From Penicillium oxalicum (taxonomy: Eukaryota > Ascomycota > Eurotiomycetes > Eurotiales > Aspergillaceae), in NCBI RefSeq assembly GCF_001723175.1, contig NC_064654.1, forward strand, positions 1,302,001-1,366,000: 64,000 nucleotides of DNA, in the 5' to 3' direction. The notes below the pieces were generated by a model that was not told the DNA's origin, made no database searches, and saw nothing but the letters and a program-made list of their open reading frames with translations. This document shows, piece by piece, positions 9,484-20,110 of the stretch (its first letter is position 1; each line of letters opens with the position of its first letter). The translations under genes and the position numbers were made by a program.

Positions 9484-12174
9484 ATGGCATTGAAGACTTC
9501 CTCTACCAATAACCAGGGTTTGACGCCTCTAGATAGCCCAACGAAGGGGACGGCTACGTCTTAAGCTATCGTGAAGGATCTGAAGTATCTTTTTGGCGTG
9601 TTTCTTGAAAAGGTGCTCGACCTTACTAACCAAGAACCTCTAAACACTCCTGTCTCGCAGGACTAGTCTCTACCAGGCCCCGACATGGTTCGGCAGGTGC
9701 TGGAGTGTGCTTTAGCTGAACTTTCTATGGCAGAAAAGCCTGCTTAGTCTTCTTCTAAAAGCGATGAACAGGAGAACGTTCCTAGACCAGATAGGTTTAA
9801 TCTCAAATATCCTATCTGTACAACACCGGAGGACTTCTAATCGTTTGAGAAGTAGGTATCTACACCCCAGTTTAAGACAGTCAAGGAAACGTATATCGCT
9901 AGCTAAGCCCTCTAACCTAGTCGAATTCCTTCCTTCTGTCTCTTTTTCCTTACAGAAATATCTAACGCGGGTTTAGCTAGGACAAAGAAGCATATAAATA
10001 CACCATCGCCGAACCGATGGAGACTAGTAGTAGTGTTAACGACTATACTACGTATATATTTGTTGTCCGTGAACGTGTTAGTATATAATACCTTTACCTA
10101 GAAGACTAAAACCGCACTAATAGTATTATTAGACCGGAATTCCGAGGAGGTGATGCCGTACGTAGACCTCAAATCGGAAGGCCTACGCGATATCCTGCGT
10201 GCGGTATTGTAGGATGTCAGAGCTATTAGCCTAATAGAGGACAAGCCATCAGTAATTAGGACAGAGTCTTATTTCTAACGAGAACGCTAACGTAGGTTTA
10301 GATCGAGCAAAATGTCCTTTTTTATTTCCTCCCAGAGCTCGACAGATATACGGAGAATATAGACAACAGTTCGGATCATAGATAGGCAGTAGCGCAGTAT
10401 CTCCGTTTGCTTATCGACTACCTTAAGTAAGCATATATAGCTATCTCGTAGCGTCTCTCGTCAATATTATAGCACAGTCATATTACTTATAACCTTCTTT
10501 AGGCGCTTTTCAAGCCTGGTTGCTATATTTATACTATATATATTAGCACAAAAGAGCCGCGATGTGTCATATTCGACGCCGGGGAAGAGATAATACAAAA
10601 TAACGAGACGTGGTTTAATCTCGAATACCGATTTCTTAATTATAACAGAGTCAAGTTCGGCGAGGCCAGGATCTTTCTGCGTATACTAAAGTTCTAAGGG
10701 TCAAAGCCGATCGCGACTCTTAAGGCTTACCCTCTCCGCTACCATCCGAGTCACGAGTAGGTCCGAAAAGACCTAGTCAAGAGAGGTTAAAGGTTCCGGG
10801 ACATAGCTAGTTCGCACTTTTAGTACTATAAAGGTAGCGCATTCTTTATAAACAAGGGGAAGATATTCAAAATCAATATTAATAGCCGAGTAGCAGTAGA
10901 CACCATATTTTTCTATAAAATATAGCTAAACTACTCCCGACCGTTACTCCGCGATATAGGGGTAAAAGACAAGAATAGTATTATAGTTATTAATATCGGT
11001 GCGATTCTTATAGAGGACCGTAAACGAGAGAAGGAGAGAATGCAAGGAGACGGTATAGATACACAAAAGCTAAGCGAGACCGATTTCTTAGTCGCCTGCC
11101 TAATAGTATACTATTTTAGCTTCAAGGATAAAATTTTCTGTATATAAGGCGACTAACAATATTTAGCGTCTGACTAATATAATACTAGTAGAGTGCGTAG
11201 TTAGTGCTCTTAGGGACGTAAATTAGTCACCTAAGTCGTTCGACTACCTAAAGATCCCTTCAGAGACTAAGACCATCCTCTTATTATTAGCGAAAACCCG
11301 CCTAGGGATAATACCGACGGTACCGTTCGATAATATTATCAATAGAAAGGGCCAAGGATTTAATATTCTACTAAAGTATATCGGCAAAGCGTCTATACTA
11401 TTAAGACTTTCAACCTAACTCGTGCTAGTAGTCTACCAGGAGTCGGAAAGACTTTCACGGTTAAGGCAACCTCGGAGTATTTCAAGCTCCCCCTCTACTC
11501 GGTATAAACTATCTAGCTCGGCTAATTTTGGCGTTACTGATTTTTTTAGATATCCGTAGGCGAACTTATTATCGACCACGGAGACTCTAATACGCTTAAG
11601 TAGCAGCTTAAAATAGTATTCAAGATCGCTAAACACTTTAATACCGTGCTTCTCTTAGATAAGGCAGACGCATTCATAGAGCAGCGTATATCTTACCACG
11701 ATACCTATAATCGCCTTATAACTATTTTCCTCCGAAAGCTAGAATATTATCAAGGAATTCTTTTCTTAACTTCAAATCGGGGTATCTAGTTTAATAACGC
11801 AATTCTCAGCCGGATCTATTTAATTATTAAGTATAAGAATTTAACAAGAGAGTTCCGCAGAGATCTCTAGTTAACTTTTCTGTCTAAGGTATATACGATA
11901 CAAGGACCTACTATTATTAAGGAGCACGAACTCCGACGATTAGAGTCTTTAGCTCTGAATAGACGAGAGGTAGGTATCCGAGCGCTATACTAAACATCTT
12001 ACTTACTAACTAATCATAAACTAGATCAAAAACATCGTAGTAATTACACACGCTCTCGCTAAGGCTAACGTTAACCAGGTAAACTACAAATACTTAGAGT
12101 TAGCCGCCGAATCAAATAAGAAATTTTCAAAGGAGTTTAGCAGAGAGAGGCCTACCGATAGAATATATATCTAA
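9484..12174 (+). pseudogene. AAA+ ATPase of the fungal DUF7025-type family, RIP-degraded
   Basis: From ATG 9484 to TAA 12172, successive segments in the order expected for large fungal AAA+ ATPases can be read through many TAA/TAG codons and a few frame changes. They include DEQENVPRPDRFNLKYP near 9767, the DUF7025-like block around 10130-10900 (YVDLKSEGLRDILRAVL, RYHPSHE), a Walker A PGVGKTFTVKATSEYF near 11440, a Walker B VLLLDKADAF near 11650 (Glu to Lys), sensor-1 FLTSNRG then AILSRI near 11770-11815, and a C-terminal VNYKYLELAAESNKKFSKEF near 12080-12140. Stops fall where Gln or Trp codons are expected. Such proteins are probably remodelling ATPases; this copy cannot be functional. Confidence 0.8.
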
Positions 12175-12557
12175 TAGTATACCTTGGAAAGTGGATACTC
12201 TCGTTCCTTAAGGTTGTCGAGCGGTTAGGCGCTTATCGGAATATTTTCGGTTAGCACACGACAGTCTATTATCGGTCCTGAAGCTTCATAGTTGTATCAA
12301 GGTTTTCATATGATTTATTACCTCACACAAAAGTCAAGTACGAGAGCCAGAATTGGACGATCAGTTCGTTATTGTCAACACAATAGAAGCGTCTATAGTA
12401 TCTCTTAAGGCAACGTAGGTGGAGTAAGGAAACGGGCATCGAGGATCGATAAAAGGTCGAAGTCCTAGTTAATTCACACGGATGATGCCTGAAAGTGCTT
12501 CATGCTTCATTATTATATATACTTGAATCGCTAATCCAATAAATTAAGCATATTGCT
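12175..12557. other. Gap between two convergent pseudogenes
   Basis: No gene seen. The AAA+ pseudogene ends at 12174 on the plus strand and the kinase-like pseudogene ends at 12558 on the minus strand, so this is a shared 3' region. Confidence 0.5.
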
Positions 12558-15020
12558 TTACGTTACACAAAGACGTTTTAGATCTCTCGTCTCCGGTAGA
12601 TATAGTTATCGTTTTACCGCTCGTGATCGCTACAAAGTCGGCCGACATTTTAATATATATCGGTGAAAGTCGATAATCAATGCCCGACCAAGTTCTTTAT
12701 TCCAAAGAACATTGTTACGCCGTAAATCTTCGTGAATAATTCCTAGGGCTTTGATTTCTTTGTTTGATCTGCGAATTTCCTAGTAGAGCCACGGCGTTAG
12801 CTCTATCGATACTATATTTTCTCCCTCCTAGCCTATCACAAGCATATAACAAATCTCTCTAGCTCTATAAAGAAAATAGATTTTCGCTAAGTCGATTGTG
12901 CTAAGGAAAACAGGCATAGCAGACCCTTAGGCCTTCCGCAGAATTTAGTATACCTACGCTTCGCGGGAGACTTCTTTCCATAGCCCCGATATAGTTCCTT
13001 TTCTAATAATAGTATAGCCATATTCAACACAAGTAAGTTTGAATAGCGCACTATATACCCCGCAACCGCCTAGGGGTGTGTATCGGTTAATATTTTCGTC
13101 TAATTACGCGTTAAGTAAACGTACTAAATCTTTTGAGGTAATCGGATATTAGGAATCGTCTTTGCTTCGACGATAGAGCATTATATTCGGACAGCAGTCG
13201 TCTAGAAGACCGCCAGACTACAACCCGAGTAGGTATCGCTAGGTGCAAAATTATGTATCGCGGTAGCGGGACTAGCTATCTAGGCCTTTATTATTATTTA
13301 TATCTCTTTGTCGAGCCACGCGTTAAGCAGATAGAGAAGACGGAACTTAGCTAAAGGTTCGTTTGCGGCGTGTTACTAGTTTCGAATCGGGGTCTGGTGA
13401 TTGTAACGACCGTGAGCGATACCTTATATCGGATAGGGCATAGCTAACTCGAGATCTAGTAGAAACTTGACGAGCTATTAATTCAGGGGGATCTGGCGGA
13501 GATGACGATGGTTTATAAGTCGAACCGGAATCTGGGCTTAGAAATTCTGGGGCGGTACTGTCGGAGTTGAGAGGTAGTTGCCGAAATTCGTCTTCGGGAA
13601 TATAAGAGCGAGTATAATCGAAACTAGTCTTCTATATTAGAATGTCTAGTCGTACGGAATTCCTCCACTCCTGACCTCGTATAGGCGAGTAGAATACCAT
13701 CAGACACAAATATAGTATTCTTGTAACAGAAGTATTTACAAAGGTAGCTTCTATTTCTATATTCACTTTACTATTAGGATTATATAGAAAGTAGTAGAGT
13801 ATGCTAGGATTATTTTGTGGAATATAGAGGAGAACTCGAGCAATCCCGTTAGTCACGTAGGAAAATTCGAGCCCTTCTTGAATCATTATATGATACTCTT
13901 GAATAATAGCAGAACAGACAAGGCGCTCTGTATTGTACCGTAACTTTGCGTCCTTATCCGTAGGTATTTTATTCGACTTGACCATCTCCTTCTATAAGTC
14001 TATCGGTCGAAGGCCTGTCCGAAGGGTTGCTATAGGAAGCTTGTGAGGTAGCTTATACTCGACAGTCGTAAGGAGAGTGGTGGTGTGCCTATCGACACGG
14101 CGGATACAGAATTAATTAGGCCTTGGATAGTGTACACTTGACGGTTAGCTTATATCTGCTTCAATAGTATCGTAATTGTTTAAGGAATTTGTATGATTGC
14201 TAAACTGGATGCTATCGCCTAGGCCAAACTCTTCACGAGCCGCGGGTATCTTGCACAATTCTGTTATAATATTATTAACGTGCTCTTCTATAGCGAACCG
14301 CTCGTAAGCCTCGAGTTCTTGCTCGCTGCTAATAGGATTGCGATTCAGGCGCCGGCCTAACCCTTCTAGCTTATGTGAAGATGTAAACAGACGCGGCGCC
14401 TCTTCTGGCGTCGGCTGGAGATAGCCGTGGACGGATCCGTAAAGCTCCGACTGTTGCGCTGGGTAGTCGGTCCAATGTTCTAGCCGTATCGGGTAGTATT
14501 TGCCGGTGGGTGGAGGTACTTTCCTACTAGTCGAGCGAGATGGTGTCTCGACTCTTAGCGGTCGGGAGAGCAGGTTGTGGGAATGGCGCAAGAACTCTAC
14601 GAAAGTGGTTGGTCGGGTGCGCTCTTTCTCCTGCAGATAAAGAGATTTGTAATCTGGGGAGCTGTTGTCAGCTATCGACAGTTGGAAAGGGGGAGCAATA
14701 GTTTGTGATGACTATGATAGGTCCCGGCCGGGTTGGATCCAAGAGGCTGAAGGGCAACTGATCACGGCTCCCGGCAGAGGTATTTTTCCGGGAAATGGCT
14801 CCTATAAAAGTGGGTTGGGTTCTTGAATCATATCAACTCGTGTGGTGGGGTTTTGTCGCCCCATACCGCCTTGATGATCATTTCGACAAATCTATCCACC
14901 GTGTTATGCTCAGAAGCAAAGACGCTCTCTCTTCCTCTTTACAGTGCTCTGCCGCTTCTCGGAGCTCTTGTTGCTCCTTAAGCTGACGTGTAGCTTGGCG
15001 ATTGTTTCTTCTATTCCTTA
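12558..15020 (-). pseudogene. Fungal protein-kinase-like protein, RIP-degraded
   Basis: Read from about 15020 down, the order of segments matches the large fungal kinase-like proteins seen as repeated copies in Eurotiomycete genomes. There is an N-terminal Glu/Gln-rich coiled coil (QLKEQQELREAAEHCKEEE, about 14920-14980), then a long open block at 14145-14591 (LLSRPLRVETPSRSTSRK, YERFAIEEHVNNIITELCKI), another at 13632-13985 (EGLEFSYVTNGIARVLL), and the C-terminal catalytic-like end at 12560-12760 with LGIIHEDLRRNNVLWN (HxDLxxxN motif) and ALIIDFHR in the place of DFG. The 5' part is barely mutated, whereas the middle and 3' part are full of TAA/TAG and AT-rich. Confidence 0.8.
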
Positions 15021-15508
15021 TCGAAAGTAGTATTTAGCAGGTGATCGAGTGACGCAAAAGCGAAGTCAATATAGTAGGGAGCCCGTCTGTGGATGTTTAC
15101 TAGCTTACCCTAACTCAGAACACAGGTCACTCGACTGATGCCTCAGGCACTAACACGCTTTCCTTCTGTGCTGACTTCAGAACCAACTGGTTCCAAAATA
15201 TATATTAACTCGATGGTTTCGGGCTACTAGACTGGCCTTGTCAGTACTTCTTCTAACTATTCAATAAGTACAATCGCCGTGTAGAGAATTATTATCTCAA
15301 TTGCATTACTCGTAAGGCCCCGCCTACCGTCGTCTAATCAAAACCGCCCGCTGTATAGGACACGTTGGGTGATCTCGCTGTGAGCAAGACGTACACGAAG
15401 CTACTAGTTAGCGAAAGTTCTTTTGGAATAGAGAGAATAGACTTACACCTCTCGTTGTCCGTCTGTTTTGCGAAACAGGTTCTATGTGCTCTCTCTCGTC
15501 TTCAGAGG
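15021..15508. other. Intergenic region
   Basis: No supported gene. The frame at 15365-15592 on the plus strand is antisense to the better candidate at 15509-15739. Confidence 0.4.
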
Positions 15509-15739
15509 TTAGTCTTCGTACAGTCCTTCGCCAAGGGATCTGATGGAAGCGTAAACGGATGTACCTGCCTTATCTGGGTAAGTCCACTGTAAGGAATAGG
15601 CTCTATGCGCGAGGTAAACTGGATTGCCTTCCCTGGCAGGATCTATAACAATCATTAGCTCTACGTCTGACGAGGTATTTATAGGTGCAAGGCTTGCTTG
15701 ATCCTGATGGTCTCTGACTGTATCATCAGTTTTGGGCAT
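15509..15739 (-). CDS. Short hypothetical reading frame (76 aa)
   Basis: An ATG at 15739, preceded by a reasonable fungal leader (CATCAACATG), opens 76 codons. The product is acidic and contains SSDVELMIVIDPAREGNPVY and YPDKAGTSVYASIRSLGEG. The final GLYED-stop may be premature, because the following DNA is again coding-like in a shifted frame. No family recognised; it could be the 5' end of a broken gene. Confidence 0.35.
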   Translation of the reverse strand: MPKTDDTVRDHQDQASLAPINTSSDVELMIVIDPAREGNPVYLAHRAYSLQWTYPDKAGTSVYASIRSLGEGLYED

Positions 15740-16262
15740 GTTGATGGAAAAGTTGAAACTTGACGGGTAGAGTCGAGTATCGCCGCAGAAAAAATCAATA
15801 AGGCCGGGGATATAAATGCATAATTAAAGCCACAGGCAGGTATCTTACCTATAACGGATCATATGTCTTATCTTTTGACATGCCGACTTCAACGCTCTGT
15901 TTCGCCAAACTGAACTAGTAGTCGAGTGGGCCTGCGTTAGCGGCTATGTGCTCTCTACCAGAGCAGCCCTTTTGGATTGGCCGTTATGGCAGACAGCACA
16001 GTCATGTTGTTCAATATTCAAGCCCTTATTTTTGATGAGGGCATACCATTGACACGCTCACAAGGCCTCATCATTCAGCCCCCAAGGACGACGAGTTTCC
16101 CGAAAAGGTTTAATCGGCCTCTGGACTCACAGAGATGTGTTGACTTTATTATGACGTAATCTACTCACTAACGACTTCTGCGCCCGTCAGGACGACTTCT
16201 ATAGGTCATGTAGTAGCTCCTGATAACAACTCAAAGTCCTGTATAATCCTGTATATTGCACT
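15740..16262. other. Intergenic and promoter region of the BTB gene
   Basis: No gene is seen. The ATG at 16263 is preceded by a direct repeat, AGTCCTGTATAATCCTGTAT, within 40 bp. Confidence 0.4.
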
Positions 16263-17010
16263 ATGGGTTTCTCGGATCTTGAAGTTGTGATGAAAAGTCT
16301 TCTCGAGGACGGAAAATATGCAGACATGACAATATCTTGTCAAGAACATGATTTTAAATGCCACCGTGCCATTATCTGCTCTCAGTCACCCTTTTTTGAT
16401 GCTGCTCTAATCGACGGATTCAAAGGTTCAAAGTGAGTGGAATTATGGATTTGCCTGTTAGATTCATAATCATGCTTCTAACAGATACGATAAGGAAGAA
16501 AAGTCATCACAAGTTAACCTACCGCGCGATGATGTTGATACCATAGCCCGCGTCTTGTCATTCTGCTATCTCCAAGACTATGGTCAAGAAGATGACTTTA
16601 AGAATTTACAATCGGACAAAATAGCACGTAATCATCTTGGAGTATATTTAGCCGCAGATAAGTTCGGTGTTTTTCCTCTCCGAGAACTCGCGAGTAGCCG
16701 GATCGTCGATTGGGCGAAATCTAATTGGAGCTCGGGGTGTTTCCCGGGCACTGTCCAAGATATATGGCGTAATGCTCCGCCTCATGAGAACGGACTCCGC
16801 GATGCAATCGTGGAAGTTGTTTCAACTAATATTCAGCATTTCCTAACACAGGACGATGGAAATGAAGTTCTTCTTGAAAATTGCGATTTTATGATTGCAG
16901 TCTTGGAACGGGTGGCTGCGAATTACGCTGAAGTGAGGGAACAGAATAACAAGCTCGTCGAGCAGAATAATGCTCGAGTAGTGCGACGGGGTTTAACTCC
17001 GTTAAAATAG
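16263..17010 (+). CDS. BTB/POZ domain protein
   Basis: Two exons (16263-16432, 16485-17010) with a 52-bp intron (GTGAGT...CTAACAG) give 231 residues without interruption. Residues from about 15 to 110 form a typical fungal BTB/POZ fold: LLEDGKYADMTISCQEHDFK, then CHRAIICSQSPFFDAAL, the VNLPRDDVDTIARVLSFCY strand-helix, and later LGVYLAADKFGVFPLRELA. A short coiled coil (VREQNNKLVEQNNARVV) ends the protein. BTB domains dimerise and often link targets to cullin-3 ubiquitin ligases or chromatin; fungal stand-alone members are largely uncharacterised. It sits next to a decayed BTB gene at 17928. Confidence 0.85.
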
Positions 17011-17473
17011 CGAACTGCAGGATTCCTGGTCCGGGAATATTAATGATGATGGAATAGTTTCGCTCTATGCGGTTGTTTCCAGGACTAGCGTTTGCTGTTT
17101 GCCCTTTCTTGCTCTTACGGCCATACCTTGCTCTCGTTCTTCCTGTTAGGTATCGAGCACGATCTGTTTTCCCCTGCTTTGCTTCCTTGCGCTTAGATTC
17201 TCTCAAATAAGATCAATGGGATCGGCCGGGATCATTCTTGGAGAATTGAAGCCTAAGCATTTTTGCTTCGACTAGATACCATCCCCTAATTATCTTTGCG
17301 TCGCGGCAGTTGCTTATAACAAACTACGGGCTTACTTAAAAGAATAGCAAAAGGAGAACACGGAAATCGTGAACCTGTGACGCCGCCATTGTTTCTTTAT
17401 TTAGAACCACTGGGGAATAGCGATCCTAGACACTCCACTCAATCTGGGAAGGACCTGCGGCTTCCTCTGGGAA
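17011..17473. other. Intergenic region
   Basis: No supported gene. The open minus-strand frame at 16889-17206 is antisense to the BTB gene end. Confidence 0.5.
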
Positions 17474-17722
17474 CTATACCAGAAGTTCTAGGAGCAAAGA
17501 AGCTGGGGTTTGTTGGCGCCGCTGTGTCTGGTTATATGGTTCGAGCTTCGCCCTCTCTCGCAACGCCGCATCGTTTCTACCTATGATAGAAGGCCCCGAA
17601 TCGATCCTGGATCTCGTACGTCCCTCTAACGTATCCAGTGCCTTTTGAACCTCTTCCGCCGGAGAAGGTCGCGCTGCTGTTTCTGTCGCTTCGTCCTCTT
17701 GTTCGCTTGCATGCTCTTCCAT
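17474..17722 (-). pseudogene. Fragment of a DUF3723-type gene
   Basis: The minus-strand translation (EEHASEQEDEATETAARPSP, EVQKALDTLEGRTRSRI) matches almost residue for residue the plus-strand segment at about 51360-51570, inside the large DUF3723 pseudogene. That copy reads EHASEQEDEAPETVALPSP and VLDTLEGRRRSRIESGPS. This piece lacks the surrounding domain and ends abruptly on both sides. Unlike the copy at 51 kb it has few stops, so it escaped most of the mutation. Confidence 0.7.
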
Positions 17723-17927
17723 GTTGGCATCTTCCAGGGACTGGCGGTACGTACATGGTAGCGCATGCAGAACAACTTATACCTGCATTCCTGCATTTCC
17801 CCTCTTTTTGCCGCCCAAAGAACTTGAAAGACATGGCACACACTCCGCTGCTTTGAAAATTTCTTAAATTGGCCTGGCTTTCCTCGTTTCCACTTTCCTT
17901 CTCTCCATACTGCAAGGACCGACGAAA

Positions 17928-19082
17928 ATGGCAAAGAAGAGATCCAAGCAGCGTCGAAACCAAGAGGAACCCGCGAGTCCGATGTCTGTCCAGGTATCTC
18001 CGAAGATCGATTATGTCCAGCCATTGTCATCGTGAGTGCTATTGGTCCATTAAAATTAATTATATCTGACTTTTTATAGACCGTACGAAGCCCCAGTCGT
18101 GACCGCCACGATCGGGAATAAGAAATATTGCATTCCGGGATATTATCTTCGGAAATGCCCACAATTTGAGCAGCAGTCGTTTTTGTATTCATACATTACC
18201 CTGCCTGATGTTCACGAGGATGTCGGCCATACCTTTGTGCATTTCCTATATTCAGGATACTACGAGACGATAAACTCGTCAGTCGAGGACGGCACATCTA
18301 GTGTAGTAAGAGAGTATAAGAGAAGTGTCCTAGTTTACCAGGCATCCAGGACATACCAGCTTCCTGCTCTTGAAGCCTTTGCTAGAGATTACATAGAACG
18401 GTTCGGCGAAGAAATATCTATAACTGATATACTACGGACTACGAAGGAGGTTTTTTCAAAACTTCCCAACGATGAAACCTAGCTTCCGAAGTATATCGAA
18501 AGAAACCTCCGACAGTCGTTAAGGTCTAGCAAGTCAGAATTCGATCTGGATAAACTTTACAATGCCCTCGGTCAGGATCATTATTTCGATAATACTGTGA
18601 CGAAAATAATACTCGATATACTCCTTCATTCCCAGGAAATCACCTATTAGGACAGGAAGAGCCCCTGCAAACAGATGCACAGTCATAGGAACGGAGAGGG
18701 AAACGCATCAATAGACGAATCAGTGGACAAGATAACTAATGGGCGATATACAGAAGAGTCGACTAATGGAAATCCCGCTTCTGTGGAGGCTGTGGCTACC
18801 GATTGGCCTGATGCTGCCGATTGGCCTGTTACTGCCGATTAGCCTGTTGCTGCCGATGAGCCTGTTGCTACCGATGAGCCTGTTACTACCGATGAGCCTG
18901 TTGCTACTAAGGATTCCCCGGATAAATTCCGTCCGACGAAAGTTTCGCTTGAGGATGTAGCTCTATACCAGAACTGGAAGAGCATATCCTCAAAGAAGAG
19001 GGCTAAACGAACACGAACTCTTGTAGCAAGGGGTCTTCCAATCCCAGGGAAAGATGGCATAGTTTCCATCTTCGTGGTATAA
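17928..19082 (+). pseudogene. BTB/POZ domain gene with an Asp-Glu-Pro repeat tail, broken by stops
   Basis: Exon 1 (17928-18031) joins exon 2 (from 18080) across a 48-bp intron (GTGAGT, CTGAC, TATAG). The frame then runs to TAA at 19080, broken by TAG at 18480, 18648 and 18840. After a basic N-terminus (MAKKRSKQRRNQEE) come BTB-like segments (IGNKKYCIPGYYLRKCPQF, HTFVHFLYSGYYET, YQASRTYQLPALEAFARDYI), then an acidic tail of six 6-residue repeats (D-E/W-P-V-A/T-T/A) and a basic C-terminal segment (KRAKRTRTLVARGLPIPG). CAG would be the expected codon at the first two stops. The stop at 18480 would leave an N-terminal BTB part of about 134 residues, which could still be expressed. Confidence 0.7.
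18801..18908 (+). repeat. 18-bp coding minisatellite, six units
   Basis: Six consecutive 18-bp units with consensus GATGAGCCTGTTGCTACC, each encoding six residues of the BTB protein tail. The first three units have TGG, TGG and TAG where the last three have GAG. Confidence 0.85.
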
Positions 19083-20110
19083 AGTTTTCTGCTTTGAATA
19101 TTTTTAGTGTTCTTCATATTTATTGTATTCTGCCGAAATTAAATCTCTTAGTTCACCTGACCCATGTCTGTTAGCCATTCTCCTGCGAGTAGCGCCTTTG
19201 TTTGCCACAATGCTTGATATTTGCTTGCCTTGGTGTAGGTGACTGAGATAGAATTACACATAGCGAATTTCGGTCAAAGACCACATTGTCTTTCCTGCTA
19301 ATAATAGGTTATAGTATGTGTCCTTCAGCAGATCGAGATACCTCAAATACAGATTCCATGTTCTGGCCCAGTCTAAAACTTAGTGATATTGCTATTCTAG
19401 GAACAACCTAGAATATATGATTAGTCCTTTGCCACACCTTTCTCTGCTTCTAGGCGGCACAAGTCCCCGACCATTTCACTCGAAAGTTCCAGAAGGTTAC
19501 CTTTGCGCAGCGACCAGCACCAGGCACGCATCCCTCGTCTCCAGCATCGATATTCAGCTAGGAGTCCTCATCTTACCTAGCTAGCAAGCGATAAGTGGGG
19601 GAGATACAATATGGAGGGCCCCATATAGCTTACCTGGTTTCCCTGAACGAGAGGAAGCTCCTCACAATCCCACAGGATATATATGGGAACCCTCCCAGGA
19701 ATAAATATTCTACCCGCAGCATCACAAATTACCTTCAGGGGTCGTGTAAATCCTTCTAAAAGCATTAGGATGGTAGCTAAAAGTGGATGGCGTAAACCGG
19801 GGTTCTCTGTTCTCCAGCGGTCCGTGCATTTCCTAATTTCCCTCTCCCCCACGCCCCGGGTTTATCACCGATTTTTTTCACTCCAGATTGAAAATTAGGC
19901 CACAACCTGTTTATAACGCCCTGAAGAGAAGGACCGGAACAAACTAAACAACAACAGAAGTAGCGGGCAGGGCTGTGGAAGAACAGACTTGATCGAGGTA
20001 GGGTTTGAATCAAAGCTATCAATAGAATGAAGCCTTCGATTTAAAAATTTACAGGAGATCGAACCAATAAAGCAAAGAACGGCTCAACATCTTTCTTCCC
20101 TCTGAATCCA
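19083..20110. other. Intergenic region with a dispersed repeat copy
   Basis: Holds the repeat at 19353-19550 and otherwise no supported gene. Antisense frames at 19577-20022 look random. Confidence 0.5.
19353..19550 (+). repeat. Dispersed repeat, copy 1
   Basis: About 200 bp is similar to 25780-25975 in the same orientation. Shared blocks include TTGCTATTCT, TTTGCCACACC, CACTCGAAAGTTCCAGAAGG, CAGCGACC and ACGCATCCCT in the same order. No coding frame is preserved in both copies, so it may be a non-autonomous element or a decayed gene piece. Confidence 0.65.

Noticed and set aside
12205..12245. GTCGAGCGGTTAGGCGC, like a tRNA-Leu/Ser A box
   Set aside because: No B box, acceptor stem or anticodon arm follows at the right spacing.
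17626..18192. Long minus-strand frame of 188 codons
   Set aside because: It is antisense to the BTB gene and to the DUF3723 fragment, which both show proper motifs.
18739..18960. Leu/Pro-rich frame across the 18-bp minisatellite
   Set aside because: It is another frame of the repeat encoding the acidic tail of the BTB protein.
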